Shown here: positions 33,919-46,331 of the stretch, piece by piece
How positions within the stretch are numbered: position 1 is the stretch's first letter
How the letters are laid out: the number at the start of each line of letters is the position of its first letter
Origin: Nymphalis io
Taxonomy: Eukaryota; Arthropoda; Insecta; Lepidoptera; Nymphalidae
Assembly: GCF_905147045.1 (NCBI RefSeq)
Contig: NC_065913.1
Span: 360,001-424,000 of the forward strand
Direction of reading: 5' to 3'
DNA length: 64,000 bases
Position numbers and translations under genes: made by a program
Notes under the pieces: generated by a model
The model's database searches: none
The model's input: only the letters and a program-made list of their open reading frames with translations
What the model was told of the DNA's origin: nothing

Positions 33919-36900
33919 CTAGAGCGCCATCTTCCGGCCCTCGATCGATATTTCGACGGCGCGTCGCGTTCCGCCCTTCATGCGTTTCTGGTCCAGGAAC
34001 TTCTTCATCTGCTTCTCGTAGCGAGTCATCTTCTTCTTGCTCATCTGGAAGTAGGAGCGAAACGTCGAATATCGATCATTCAAACGAAGCAAACGCAGTA
34101 GAGTGCACTCACGCGCGACATGTCGACCTCGCAGGTGGACTTGGGGCGCACGACATAGTCCTTGTTGGAGGGCGCCGGCACCCGCGCGCGCGACACCCAG
34201 CCCGGGTCGCCCGGCCGCAGCGGTCTGTGGGGGGGGGGGGGTCAGTCAGGCGGGTCTCAGGGGGCGGCTAGCGCTCGGGGCGGGGTTACCTCTCGTCGTC
34301 CCGCGCTCGCTTGTGGCTCGGGCCGGCGTCGTCGCGGCGCCGGTCGCCCGCCATGGCCTCGTCCCGCGCCTGCCGCTCCTCGCGAGTCATCGCTGCGGGA
34401 CAATCGTCCGGGTTAGCAACAGAAGTATTCGAAGAGGTACAGTGACGTCATCGCCGACCCGTCACCGGGAGCCGAACCTTTAAAATCAGTGGAGAGGTTG
34501 AAAATCGGTCGAGCCCACTCCGAGATGAGGCGGCCGGCGCGCTCCTTGTTCGCCTTCGTCTCCTTGGGGTGCTTGTATAGGTACATCACCGCTTTACCGA
34601 TGCCCGATTGCTTTAGCAGCGACTTGTCGATCGATGGAAACTGAAAAACGTAAACACATAATTGTACTTCGATACCATGGCGATGCCCGCTGTGTACATC
34701 TGAAAGTAACGGGGACGAACTCACGTCCATGAGCAGCTTGAGCACGCTCTCGCGGATGAGGAGGCAGGGCAGCGCGCGGTTGGGCATCGGCGCCAGCCAG
34801 TCGCAGAGCACGTTGAGCACGTTGTGCTCCAGGAAGGCCAGCTGTAGGTCGCGCTTGATGAGCTGCGACATGGCGCGCTTGAGCAGCGACACCTTGCGCA
34901 CGGCGGGCTGGTTGCGGCGGTTCAGCTCGCGGTCGTCGTCCGCCGCCTGCCGCATCTGCTGCAGCAGCTGCGCGATCAGGTCGTCGTTGTCGTTGATGAT
35001 GTCGATGTCGCGACGCCGCCGCCGCCCGCGCCGCTCCTCCCGTTTGCGCGCCAGCATCGCCTCGAAGTCCGACATGCCGCCCATCGCCTCCGCGCTGCAA
35101 CGTCACGACGGTCAGCGAGGGTCAGGAACGCGCGGGCGGCGCCGCAGTGCGCGGCCTACCTCTTGGAGTCGGGCGCCAACTCGTCGTCGGACGAGTCCGC
35201 GGGGGGGCGCGCGTCGCCGTCGGCCGCGCTCGGCGCCGCCTCGCCCTCGTCGTCGGACTGCAGGCGCACCGCGCGCCGCCGCTTGCCATCTGCGGACAGA
35301 GCGGGCCTTGAGCGGCGCGACGCGACCGGGCCGGGCCGGACCGGGCCGGGGCCGCGGCCGGCGCAGGGGGGAGGACCGTACCTTTGTGGGACGGGGAGCC
35401 GGAGCCGGAGCGCGAGCGGGATCTGAAACCGGTAGTTATGATGGTCAGAAACACTTTTCGTTTTTAAACGAAACTTAAAAAAAATCTAAGTCGAGGAGCT
35501 CTTCTCTGTGGCATGGCGAGTAACAACCATCAAACAAGATCTCACCTTCCAGGGGAATTGACTCCATAAATGTCGCCAGCGCAGACAGGTATTTCAAATA
35601 AAAAAAATTAAGTAAACTGTCTGGTGATCGGCGTGAACATTATTGGGCTAACCCCAAGCAACGTACCTCGATCCGGATTTAGCGGAACCGGAACGCGATC
35701 GAGACCGAGATCCGGATCTCGAACGAGACTTCGAGCGCGAACGCGACTTGGACCTCGAGCGAGATCTAGATCTAGACTTGGACCTGGAGCCGGAGCGGGA
35801 CCGACGCGCTGAAACAGTATTGTACAACAAGTATATTAATGTGTGCATGAAATTGGAGAATGATCGTTTTTTCGAACACATTAGCTGGTAATTTCACATA
35901 ATTATATGAATGCCATTATGATTGAATATTCGATTACAAATCTTACCGGTTGATTTTGCTCGCGATCTGGAGCGCGATCGTGACTTGGAACCGGAACGCC
36001 TCGCCGGGGACCCTAAAATTATCCCTTTGAAGTGAGTGACAATTATTGGTTAAATTATTGTTTATTTTTTTATACAATAGTTAGGCGGACGAGCAAACTA
36101 CCGCTCATAGACATTGGCATTGTAAGAAATGTTAACCATCGCTTGCATCGCCAATGCGCATACAACCTTGGGAACTAAGATGTTATGTCCCTCGTGCCTG
36201 TAATTACACTGGCTCACTCACCCTTCAAACCAGAACACAACAATACTAAGTACATCATTACTTGCTGTTTTGTGGTAGAATGTCTGAGTGGTGTATAATT
36301 CGTGTCATTATAGTGCAAATTAGTTTAAACCATCTGTCGTTGCATAGTTGTTTTCATATTGAGATTATTTATTGATATATATCAGTAAAATAAGTTCGTT
36401 TAGATATTTGTTTTTTTGGAAACATAATTTTTGTTTTAATTATATAAATTTCTAAATCAAAATAAAGTTATTTATGTATTATTATGTAAAAAACATCAAA
36501 CTCATTTGTTTTTTATATAAAATGATGTTGTTATTAAATACATCACTATCTTGAGCTACCTTACCTTAAGTGAAGAAGCAAGAACGAGTACCAGAATGGA
36601 TATTATAGTAAGATAATGCAGTAAATTTTACCAAAAATTTTGATGAAATCAGTGCATTTGGTATCAATTAGAAAACCCTCATTCATGGCGGAGGCTAAGT
36701 CATGCGAAAACTCACAAAGATTGGACTTTGATGATATTTTTTCAATGAAGTCATGTTGCTGTTCAATTAATATTAAGATGAGCTTAATAGCTAAAATAAT
36801 AATTAGCTGGATATATGTATATTATTGTAAAAGATTGTTTCAAGCAATCGTTAGCTATAGCATTAGTGGTTTAGTATGTAGGACATAGGCCGATAGTTTT

Positions 36901-39593
36901 ATATGTTTATCTCCAAATCATATTGAAAATAGATACAATATATATAATTGTTTCCACACACTTCTAACTGGTGGTAGGGCTTTGTGCAAGCCCGTCTGGG
37001 TAGGTACCACCCACTCATCAGATATTCTACCGCAAAACAGCAATACTTGATATTGTTGTGTTCCGGTTTGAAGGGTGAGTGAGCCAGTGTAATTACAGGC
37101 ACAAGGGACATAAAATCTTAGTTCCCAAGGTTGGTGGCGCATTGGCTATAAGCGATGGTTGACATTTCTTACAATGCCAATGTCTAAGGGCGTTTGGTGA
37201 CCACTTACCATCAGGTGGCCCATATGCTCGTCCACCTTCCTATTTTATAAAAAAAAAAAAAAACACTAAGCATGACACAAATTATATATAAGCATGATAT
37301 AAATTTCCTTTATGTTCAACATAAAGGAAATTTATATAAAATTTATATTAATTGGGCAAACTGTGTGGCAAAGATAAATGGTGGAATTCCATTACAAAAG
37401 GCATATTATTCTACAAAAGATTGGAAACATGATAAACGAACTTGAATTCATTACAAGTAAATAGTTGATAATAAAGAGTAACTTCTGAGTTTCATGTTCC
37501 CTCAGTAGAATCTACATAGCAAACTAGTAGCTTTAAATATAATTTACCTTTAAAATGACAATTCAAAAAAGCCTATATTTAATAAAAGTCTATGCAATAG
37601 CTATTTAATATCATAACTTCATAAGAGTTACAGATATAAGTTAATGGTTCATATAATATGTAATAAATTATATGTAGTAATATGTAGTAATTGTTTGACG
37701 AATTATTAACTGTTTTTCAAAGAAATGTTCGGTTAAACTTAAATGTAATTCCAGTGATTCATACTAACCAGCAGGCGAGCGGTGCTTTTTACCGTCTTCG
37801 TTATCAACATCCATTCTTTCGACAGACAAACTTTTTTCTCGCGTTTCTGGCGATTTGCTTTTAAAAGACTTCGGCGAACCACTACGGGATCTTGATTTGC
37901 GTGGCGATTTCTTCTTATTTGCCTTAGGAGACCGGCTCTTCGATCTGGATTTTCTTGGCGATGCTGAGGCAGACTTAATTCCCGAACCACTTCTAGAACG
38001 AGAACGAGATCTCGCCGAGCCACTTCTAGATCTAGATTTTCTAGGAGATCTGCTTCTAGATTTAGAATTTTTAATAGACCCACTACGTGATCTTGATTTT
38101 CTAATAGATCCACTTCTAGATCTAGATTTAGCAGGTGACCTGCTCATCGAACGGCTCCTGGATCTAGTTTTTCCTCGTGATCCACTTCGGGAACGAGACT
38201 TAGCTCTTGATCCACTACGAGAACGCGATTTAGCTAACGATCCACTTCTTGATCTTGCTTTTGATGCAGCTGAACCACTCCGTGATCTTGATTTCCTTAC
38301 TGATCCACTCCTTGATCTCGATTTCCTAGGTGAACCACTTCTAGATCTTGATTTTCTAGGTGAACCACTTCTAGATCTTGATTTCCGTGGTGATCCACTT
38401 CTAGATCTCGATTTCCTTGGAGAACCACTTCTAGATCTAGCGGAACCACTTCTTGACCTCACTGACTTAGGAGATCCACTTCTAGATCGGGAACCACTTC
38501 TTGATCTGCCAGACTTGGGGGAACCAGACCGAGAACGTGAGGAAGCTGCCGAGCCACTTCTTGAACGAGATGAGGATTTAGAACGGGACCTTGAGCGTGA
38601 TCGTGACTGACTGCGAGATCTTGAGCCAGACTTTGATCGTGTTGAGCCATCGTGTGACATTTTTGAGTCTGATGCCACCTGTTAATTTTTGTAAGAGATT
38701 TTGAGTTATATTTAAATTATTTTATAAATCATAAAAAAAAAACAGACATATTATTAATTAATAATTAAATAATAGTTGTTAAATACTTACAGATCTGCTG
38801 CGCGATCGAGATCTTCTACCATCTATAACAAAGAAAATGTTTCCTATAATTTAACAACTCTCTACCTTGTATTTGTAATATCAATGGCCCTTTCATATTC
38901 TTCTACATAACATAACAGACACTATGATTCAGAATACATATAGTAATGTAAAAAATAGACACAGGCAATCTGATTGGATTTTAAATAAAAAATGTAGGTA
39001 GTGAACGAATATGTGAAACCAAGAAATTTAAAAAAAAACTTCAATCAATAATAGCCAAAAAAGATTACATTTATATGTATACTATTTTAGTGTAACTTAT
39101 ATATGAGGGTAGATTGGATATGTTCAATACAGATGTAAAATATAAACCGAAAGTTTACGATCGAAATAATCTTGGGAACAGAATATATACACAATTACAC
39201 ACAACACAAACATTGTATATCATTGAAAAAATTGAACGTAAAAGATTTTGTCTAACCTAACATGATAACGGCGCGATGCAATAAACAGAAAGACGAATAG
39301 TACTACGACATACATTTCCTAGTGTATAATAACTGACAAGTAAAAATTCGAACCAAAATTAACAAAACGACTGTCGTACATGAGTTTTAAAAAAATTCAA
39401 CATCGGCAATATCCATAATCGGACCCCGTAAAATATTGTAAATGATTCAATAAAATACTTAATTTATAATATTAGGTAATACGATTGTATTACAATACTG
39501 TAATGAGATGTTATTGGCAAATATATCCTGTTGCAGTAAGTTAATAATGATGTTAACAATATACAAGTCTAACTTACCAGTATCGACGTCCAT
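33919..39593 (-). CDS. IWS1: IWS1-type transcription elongation factor, 12 exons, complete
   Basis: Exons (minus, 5' to 3'): 39593-39578, 38822-38791, 38678-37769, 36012-35947, 35808-35667, 35422-35382, 35289-35160, 35094-34725, 34640-34478, 34392-34290, 34224-34113, 34044-33919. They sum to 2211 bases (736 aa), and every phase closes across GT-AG introns. IWS1 binds SPT6 and RNA polymerase II and links elongation to mRNA processing and export in the nucleus. Residues ~5-430 are an arginine/serine-rich tail, mostly from the 910-base exon 3 (repeats of SRSRSGSPRK). From residue ~446 the conserved core follows: MGGMSDFEAMLARKREE, then the TFIIS N-terminal-like helical domain (ALPCLLIRESVLKLLMD, GIGKAVMYLYKHPKETKANK, AGRLISEWARPIFNLSTDFK). 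The conserved tail reads PGDPGWVSRARVPAPSNKDY and VEISIEGRKMAL. It is divergent from STX17. The basic SR-type N-terminus is richer in RS than the acidic repeats of vertebrate IWS1. Confidence 0.93.
36062..36297 (-). mobile_element. SINE family A, copy 4 (diverged)
   Basis: Lies in an IWS1 intron. It lacks the CACCTGATGGTAAGTGG block and is more diverged than other copies. Confidence 0.75.
36969..37263 (+). mobile_element. SINE family A, copy 5
   Basis: Full-length and in the opposite orientation to copy 4, in the same IWS1 intron. The A-tail is at 37250-37263. Confidence 0.88.
37297..37337. repeat. perfect 20-bp palindrome arms with 1-nt centre
   Basis: Arms 37297-37316 and 37318-37337 around a C. 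It lies 34 bases beyond the A-tail of SINE copy 5, in an IWS1 intron. Confidence 0.95.
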
Positions 39594-40531
39594 ATTTAGT
39601 TAATTTTGTTTGTTATCAACCATGAATTAATAATGCACTGTAATCCGAGTAAAATATACATTAATATAAATTAAACAAAACATTTATAAGCTGCACATTA
39701 TACTTTTATTTGGCTAACGTTCAATATTTTTGAGAAATTCTACATGTACTTAAGTCGCACGATGAAAGATTCTCAAATTTGTCTATGGTTACATCATCAA
39801 TCATGATGTTAATTAGCAATGGAAGATTGTTAAAAAAATAAAAATTAAAAGTGAGATAATCGACTTGTTCGATATATTTATAATAATTGTTATTGTAATA
39901 TAAATCAAAAACATTTTAATACATTCAATACATTTTAATACTTCATCAGAGCCTGGTATGACCGTATGAGATAGCAGTGAGAATGAAAACATGCAGCTTA
40001 GCATATTAATCATATAAATAATTGATAATTATTTATTAGAATCGACTTATTAAATCAACTAAAAAAATGTTATTATCATAAGGCTTTGTAAAGTAAGAGC
40101 GTAAAATGGCGAGGAGGCTATATCACTGGTGCCTTAAAGAACCCACGTTTAATCTCCTCATGTTGTACCTAACAATGAACTTTTATTATTTTCTGTTACT
40201 TTGCATTTATCTAAGCCAGGTGAGCGCAGAATATTCAACAATATCACAACTTACATAGTTTATATATCGTATATATACCGTAGACACTGAGATTCCTAAC
40301 CGTAGAAACTTAGTTTCTCTGTTTACGGTATATGTACACTATGACGATCAAAATATTAATATTGTTGGTTGACCAAATAAGTTGTAATTGTGAACGTCAA
40401 TCAGTGTTATATTGTGTGTCAAACGTCAGTTACCACTTACCGTCAGTATGTCAAAACAATGTATTTTTGATTGAACGTCTAATTTGTATATTTTTGTTTT
40501 TAAATACTTTAACACTTAGTGAATATTAACA
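39594..40531. promoter_or_regulatory. shared IWS1/STX17 divergent promoter interval
   Basis: 938 bases separate the two start codons, which point away from each other, so both 5' UTRs and promoters must lie here unless 5' non-coding exons exist. The DNA is AT-rich and not a CpG island. An imperfect hairpin built on ACCGTAGAAACT and GTTTACGGTAT lies at about 40298-40332. Confidence 0.6.
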
Positions 40532-43500
40532 ATGGATGAAGATAATAAGTTACCGTTAAAACGTGTTGAACTATCTTTGACGAAGTTCAACGAAGTAGCG
40601 ATTCCTCATCATCTGGACTTACTTCGACAGCACAAAGCTAATATTATAAAGGTAAAAAAACTATCTATTATAAATAAACAATAAATACTTACTTATTTGT
40701 GACGATTTAGGACAATCATAGAAAATAGCGCGCAATAGCCACGTTCTTTGACGTCACTAGAGGTCTATAAATAACGTTTTTCAAGCAAGGTTGTAGGCGA
40801 ATATTTTACATTTCATTGCCATTTCATAATACGTGACATATTATACAATATTTTTCGACCTATAAGATTCATATCCTATGCGCTTAACTTTATATTTCAG
40901 ATTATAATCAATTGCATGCAAATAAATATCTACAATATACACTAACAATAACAGATTATTAATTAAATAATAAATATTCTTTTGTTTATCTCTATAATAC
41001 AATAATTGATGGTTGGATCAATACAAATTATTAAGTATGGATTTAAACCATTAAAAAATGTTGCCTAACCTTTACATTTACTAGATAATTAGAGTAATGG
41101 TGATACCCATTAGTTTAAATGAGTGTTTACAAAAACAAACATATATTGTAGAATGTGAAAAGTATTAAAATTAAAAAAAATATATCTTTTTGGTCATATA
41201 AGTAAAGTTGATTTGTACTTATATTATATTAAATATAAAATTAAACCAATGGAAAAAGAAACTGAAAAGTATAAATTATCATTTTAATCTTAATAACCGA
41301 ACCAAGTTGGCCCAGTGGTTAGAACATGTGAATCTTAAACTTTGATTGTGGGTTCAAACCTTGCAAGCACCTCTGAATTTTCATGTGCTTAATTTGTTTT
41401 TAAAATGTATCTCATTCTTGACGGTGAAAGAAAACATAGCGAGGAAAACTACATGTGTCTAATTTCACTGAAATTCTGCCATATGTTTCACCAATTCGCA
41501 TTGGCACAGCATTGTGGAATAAGCTTCAAACCTTCTCCTCAAAAAAGAGTAAGAGGCTTTAGCCCAGCAGTGGCATTCACAGGTTGTTACTAAAATCTTA
41601 AGTAACTAATGCCTCCTTTTGTTTTTTGGTTAATAAGTACTTAGTATGTGTTATATAGTATTACACTAGTTTACAGTGTAATTTTTTCACTTTTAAGACT
41701 AAGTGAGATTGTAATATATAAAATTCGATGTAATACGAATTATTATTAAATACTACTGGAGTGTATCTGTCATTTTTTATATTAATCAATAACAATCTAT
41801 ATTTTTAATCTGGCAAGAAGAACATTGGCCGATACTCTTTATGGTGAGAAAATGATAGACTTTGAATGGTTTTTATGAGTGAATTGCCTGTTGACGTCTA
41901 GTTTTTACACACTAATAATATATTTAAATACTATATTTAAATGTACATAATGTGATCAAACGAAAAAACCGAATAAATATTGTTTATTTGAATAGTTATG
42001 TATAATAACAGTAACAGCCTGTTAATGTCCCACTGCTGGGCTAAGGCCTCCTCTCCCTTTTTGAGGAGAAGGTTTTAGAGCTTATTCCACCACGCTGCTC
42101 CAATGCGGGTTGGTAGAATACACATGTGACATAATTTCAATGAAATTAGACACATGCAGGTTTCCTCACGATGTTTTCCTTCACCGTCAAGCACGAGATG
42201 AATTTTAATCACAAATTAAGCACATGAAAATTCAGTGGTGCTTACCCGGGTTTGAACCCATGATCATCGGTTAAGATTCACGCGTTCTAACCACTAGGCC
42301 ATCTCGGCTTTTATTGTATGATAAAAAAATATTTTTTTTTTTCATAGTACATAACTGATGAATAATATTTTTTATCTATCTGCCGTCCCACCGGTTTCAG
42401 TACGAAGAAGCAGAAGAGTATGGCCGCGTGCGCTCGGAGCAGGTGCACGCGCGGCGCGTGGCGGCGCAGCTACGAGCACTGCTCGGCGAGATGGACGCGC
42501 TGCGTCGCCAGGTGCGCGCGCAGGACGTGCCGCACTTCGACCGCCTCACGCAACGCTCCAGGGATCTCACTCTAAGGGCTATCATGGATTATTTGGGTAT
42601 GATACGTGTTCTTCATTAAATATAGGGATCTGGTGCCATGCATATGGTATGGTGTATTGAAAAACCCGTGAGTGACAGCTCCAAATATTTTTATAATCAT
42701 TAGATACTTTAGAGCATAGCAGTTCAGATTCTTGAAATATACAAAATAAAATTATTTAAATAACTAAAAATATGATCCTATTTACTGTCAATCACATTAA
42801 ACTTGCATTTTGAAGGTTGTATTTCAATATATGATTAATATAATTACAATTTTACAGTATTTTTCCTTGAGGACATTAGCTTGAGACTTGGGACAACATG
42901 ACATAGTGTTGGATATGACAAAACTCGTTGGTACTTGCTCGGTGTGGTTAAAAAAATTGCTTAGAAGTTGTTCATGTAATTTATTGTAGGTGTGATAGAG
43001 CGCAGTTGTATAGCACTCGTAAGGTCGGCGCAGACACGGTCGCGTTGCAGCGGTGAGAATAGCTTTAAAGAGCTTGATTAAGGTTTTATGTACATCATCC
43101 GTACTAACAAACATCTATACTAATATGATGATCAAGTAACTTTCTTTGTTTGGTCACTCTACTACCATTGTCGAATTGTACACGTAGTACACGTACGAAA
43201 TCACACCAGCAAAATGTCAACTAAAAGTCAGCCTTCAACACCGACCTTAGGCGTTGATAAGGGTAGAGTGAAATCGACTTTTGGCGAACCTTGGAACTCG
43301 CCGCATGCGCCGTTGTTAGACTCATTCTGTAATCTAACTAGATCATGCCTTTTTATCACCTTGTCTAGAAATAAACACGTTAGAACAATGAAAACTAGTC
43401 ACAGGTTTGTCTACGAAATAATTTCTCGCATCTATCACCGACTGTCCCCCCGCTCTACCACGGGACCGATACTGGCAAGCTTAAAAAAAATCATGACACC

Positions 43501-45672
43501 TCCTAATATTACTCAAAAGGCATGCTTATTTTTATCATTTAATTTGAATTTCCATTAGAAAATCAAGATATATCTAATAATACGGTTTGGCTTACGAAAC
43601 AAAGAAGCGCTAATGGTGCTCAAATAGTTTAACTTATGTAGTTTATCATTTTGATTAATTTCTGGTTGGCGAAGGATTGTGGGGTTTTAATGGCATTCAC
43701 TTTACCTAAAAACTAATGCCTCGACTCTTTTAGAATTTGTAAAAGGAAGATTTTATTTCGAATATGCCTTTGAGTCGCCAGCTTCCTAAAAATGTGTTAG
43801 TGAGGTGGCGAGCATTCCGTTGTAATCATGATTTGTTCGTGTATCGCCCAATGGTATAAATTGGTTTTAATCAGAGTCGTCGCCGATGGCGATACCCGAC
43901 GCGGCGCCGACGCCGAGCGCGGCGGGCAGCGCGCGGTCCGGCGACTCGGTGGGTGTGCTGGAGCCCGCGCCGCTCGTGCAGCTGCAGGTGGACCAGCAGG
44001 TCTCAACACTACATTGACGTCTTTTTTTTTATTAAATGTTATCGGATTAAGATTTGGCATTGACACTAACAGAATAATCGGTCTACTGTTTGTTGTTCCT
44101 AAAATGGAAATTATTATTAAAATCACGCAACTGTACGCTTCGATATTATGCAAAGCCGGTCGTTTCTTTGTGAAATTAATTATCAATAAACATATAATGC
44201 AGCTGATTGAGCTCATCGTGCAGCGTTATAAATATCCGTGGTTACTTCGCCGTTTTATTTGGTATTTCATTTTCTTTTGTTATTTTTTTATTTCCTGTCC
44301 TTCCTTTGTAATTATCAATATTTTCACTGCGTACACTCATATACTACAAATTTGGACCCCCCCCCCACACACACACTGTTCCTGTGGGGGAAAAGCGTAA
44401 TGCGTTGTTCCAGTGTTACAAAAAAGGTACTCACTATCTATGTAAGACTTCTGATTTCGAAATACTGCGATTACTCCATGAGTCGTCTCATAAAAGTGTC
44501 AGTTGATCAATTTCCGACACGCTGGGTATGATACGAAAGTGCTGTCGGAAAAACTAGGTACTAATAACGGTAAATAATGACTGACCATAATTATTATTTC
44601 CACGTCCGGGTTTTTTTTAGAGCCGGAGGTAGTGCCTCGCTATCGATGAGTATCTAAGGTGGTCAGGGGGTGTGCGCAGGAGCTGCAGCTGCGCGAGCGT
44701 GAGGCCGTGCTGCGCGGGTGGGGCGAGCTGCAGGCCGAGGTGCGCGCGCTGCACGACGCGTGGCAGCACGTGCAGGCCGCCGCGCTCGCGCAGCGCGACC
44801 AGGTCGCCGCATCCCCTTCGTATTGTATTGAACAATGAATACCCTATGGATCTGTGAACCCAAATACCAAAATGTTCCGTTTGATTATTCCTTTTTTGTT
44901 TTTTTTTTATAGAATAGGAAGGCGGACGAGCGTATGGGCGACCTGATGGTAAGTGGTCCCCAACGCCCATAGACATTGGCATTGTAAGAAATTTTAACGA
45001 TCGCTTACATCGCCAACGCGCCACCAACCTTGGGAGCTAAGATGTTATGTCCCTTGTGCCCGTAATTGCACTGGCTCACTCACCCTTCAAACTGGAACAC
45101 AACAATACCAGGTACCGCTGTTTTGCGGTAGAATATCTGATGAATGGGTGTTACCTACCCTGACGAACGTGCACATAGCTCTACCACCAGTAAAGTTCCG
45201 ATTGTAATGTGATTTGGTAACATTGCAACAAAAGGATTTGGCAGACTGTCGACGATATTAGCGGCCCACCCCATCAGAACCGATATTTATTCAGTCGTTA
45301 AAAGTGTGCCGACTCGTGTAGGTCGGCGCGGTGGCGGCGAGTACGCAGCGCGGCGCCGACAACGTGCAGGCGGCGCGGGAGCAGCTGGCGCTCGGCGAGA
45401 GGTAGGTACCCGGGGCTGCCCGCGCCGCCCGCGCCGCAGCTCCCGTCGCTAACGCCGCTGCCCGCAGGCTGCGCGCGGGCGCGTGGGGCGCGGGCGGCGC
45501 GCTGGCGGGCGCGCTGGCGGGCGGGCCCGTGGGGCTGGTGCTGGGCGCCAAGGCGGGTGCGGCTGCGCTGCTCGTGGGCTCCGCGCTCGGGTTCGTGGGC
45601 GCCAGGCTGCTGGGCCGGCGCCGCGACTCGCAGATCCGAGAGGGCACCGACGCCGACAAGAAGGAGCTCTAG
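40532..45672 (+). CDS. STX17: Syntaxin-17, autophagosomal Qa-SNARE, 6 exons, complete
   Basis: Exons: 40532-40651, 42401-42596, 43875-43999, 44680-44802, 45322-45401, 45468-45672. They sum to 849 bases, 282 aa, with all GT-AG junctions in phase. The N-terminus (KRVELSLTKFNEVAIPHHLD, LLRQHKANIIKYEEAEEYG) matches the syntaxin-17 Habc start. W161-G-E-L164 lies at the place of the known Atg8-binding LIR motif. The SNARE helix covers about 165-215. Its central-layer glutamine is best placed at Q185, 24 residues after W161 as in the human protein. Residues 220-241 and 244-264 are two glycine-rich membrane segments (GALAGGPVGLVLGAKAGAAA) forming the hairpin that targets the protein to autophagosomes. 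The tail RRRDSQIREGTDADKKEL is charged. Human STX17 pairs with SNAP29 and VAMP8 to fuse autophagosomes with lysosomes. Coding exons 2-6 are very GC-rich at third positions, unlike the AT-rich introns. Confidence 0.93.
41297..41590 (+). mobile_element. tRNA-derived SINE family B, copy 3 (diverged)
   Basis: In STX17 intron 1. The B box is changed to GGGTTCAAACCTTG, and several deletions are present. Confidence 0.8.
42010..42308 (-). mobile_element. tRNA-derived SINE family B, copy 4
   Basis: In STX17 intron 1, opposite to copy 3 and 93 bases before exon 2. B box GGGTTCAAACCC on the minus strand. Confidence 0.87.
42824..43114 (-). other. unidentified 96-codon frame in STX17 intron 2
   Basis: The minus frame contains DDVHKTLIKLFKAILTAATR and PYECYTTALYHTYNKLHEQL. 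No family is recognised. It may be a fragment of an unknown repeat, since such even residue composition is not expected by chance in this AT-rich intron, but support is weak. Confidence 0.25.
43214..43558 (+). other. unidentified 114-codon frame in STX17 intron 2
   Basis: The frame begins STKSQPSTPTLGVDKGRVKS after ATG 43214. No family is recognised and no splice context is visible. It lies 100 bases past the previous minus frame. Confidence 0.25.
44892..45188 (-). mobile_element. SINE family A, copy 6
   Basis: Full-length, in STX17 intron 4, about 130 bases before the SNARE-motif exon 5. Confidence 0.87.
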
Positions 45673-45794
45673 CCGTTCGAGCCCGATAGGGCGTGCGCGA
45701 CGGAGATGGGTGCCGATGTCCCGCTAGCCCGTCCTTCAGTCTCGCACAAGTTGTTACCTGTATGGACGAATCGCAACAGCTCCAGAACCCTTTA

Positions 45795-46331
45795 GGGCGT
45801 TTTCACACGGCGTATTTTTTCGGCGCAGACGACGAACTTTTGGCGAACGCTCCTCTCGCGGATATTAAATCGATTCAAACGCGCGTACCGAGCGAGCTCC
45901 ACCTCGCCGCCACCGCCCGTGATTGCCTTAATATATTACTGTTTGCTGCGAGTGTTTCTAGCGAATTGGCATCATTCGATACCGACCAGTTTATGACGCA
46001 AAAAATAATCATCCAGTTATATGGAATACCGCATTGGCCGAATATTCAAAATAATAAATTACCAAAAAAAATGCTTGGGATCTTCATCCCAACCATTTCT
46101 TTCATCATCCTCAAGCATTTGCCAAATTTTCAATAAAAAAAAAACAGTGCGTCTGCATTGCCGCACCTGCGTGTACATCCGGTATACTATTTAAACAGGC
46201 AGAGGGCGCGCGTTTACGGCACTACTAAATTTCTAACGTGTGTTAAGATTTGCTCGCTGCGATTGAATCTCATTTTTACAGCGCGTTAAACGTAAGTCAT
46301 CTGCACCGACAAAACGCGGCGGACAAAACCC
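45795..46331. mobile_element. PIF/Harbinger-like MITE
   Basis: A 537-bp element flanked by TTA on both sides (45792-45794, 46332-46334). Its ends are imperfect inverted repeats (GGGCGTTTTCACACGGCG against GGGTTTTGTCCGCCGCGTTT, then CGGCGCAGACGA against CGGTGCAGATGA). A TTA duplication is typical of the PIF/Harbinger group. An open frame crosses it but carries no recognised transposase motif. It lies 120 bases after the STX17 stop, in the likely 3' UTR. Confidence 0.65.
46132..46137 (+). terminator. candidate poly(A) signal of STX17 inside the MITE
   Basis: AATAAA followed by an A-run. A second hexamer is at 46634-46639. Which one is used cannot be told from sequence. Confidence 0.35.

Noticed and set aside
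34594..35478. Long GC-rich frames on both strands over IWS1 exons 7-8
   Set aside because: Composition artefacts; the spliced IWS1 frame explains this DNA.
37855..38610. 251-codon plus-strand frame (LDLD-rich)
   Set aside because: Antisense shadow of the IWS1 RS repeat; repeat-coded frames stay open on both strands.
45693..46136. 147-codon frame after STX17
   Set aside because: It crosses the border of a MITE, starts in the 3' UTR and has no recognised domain.
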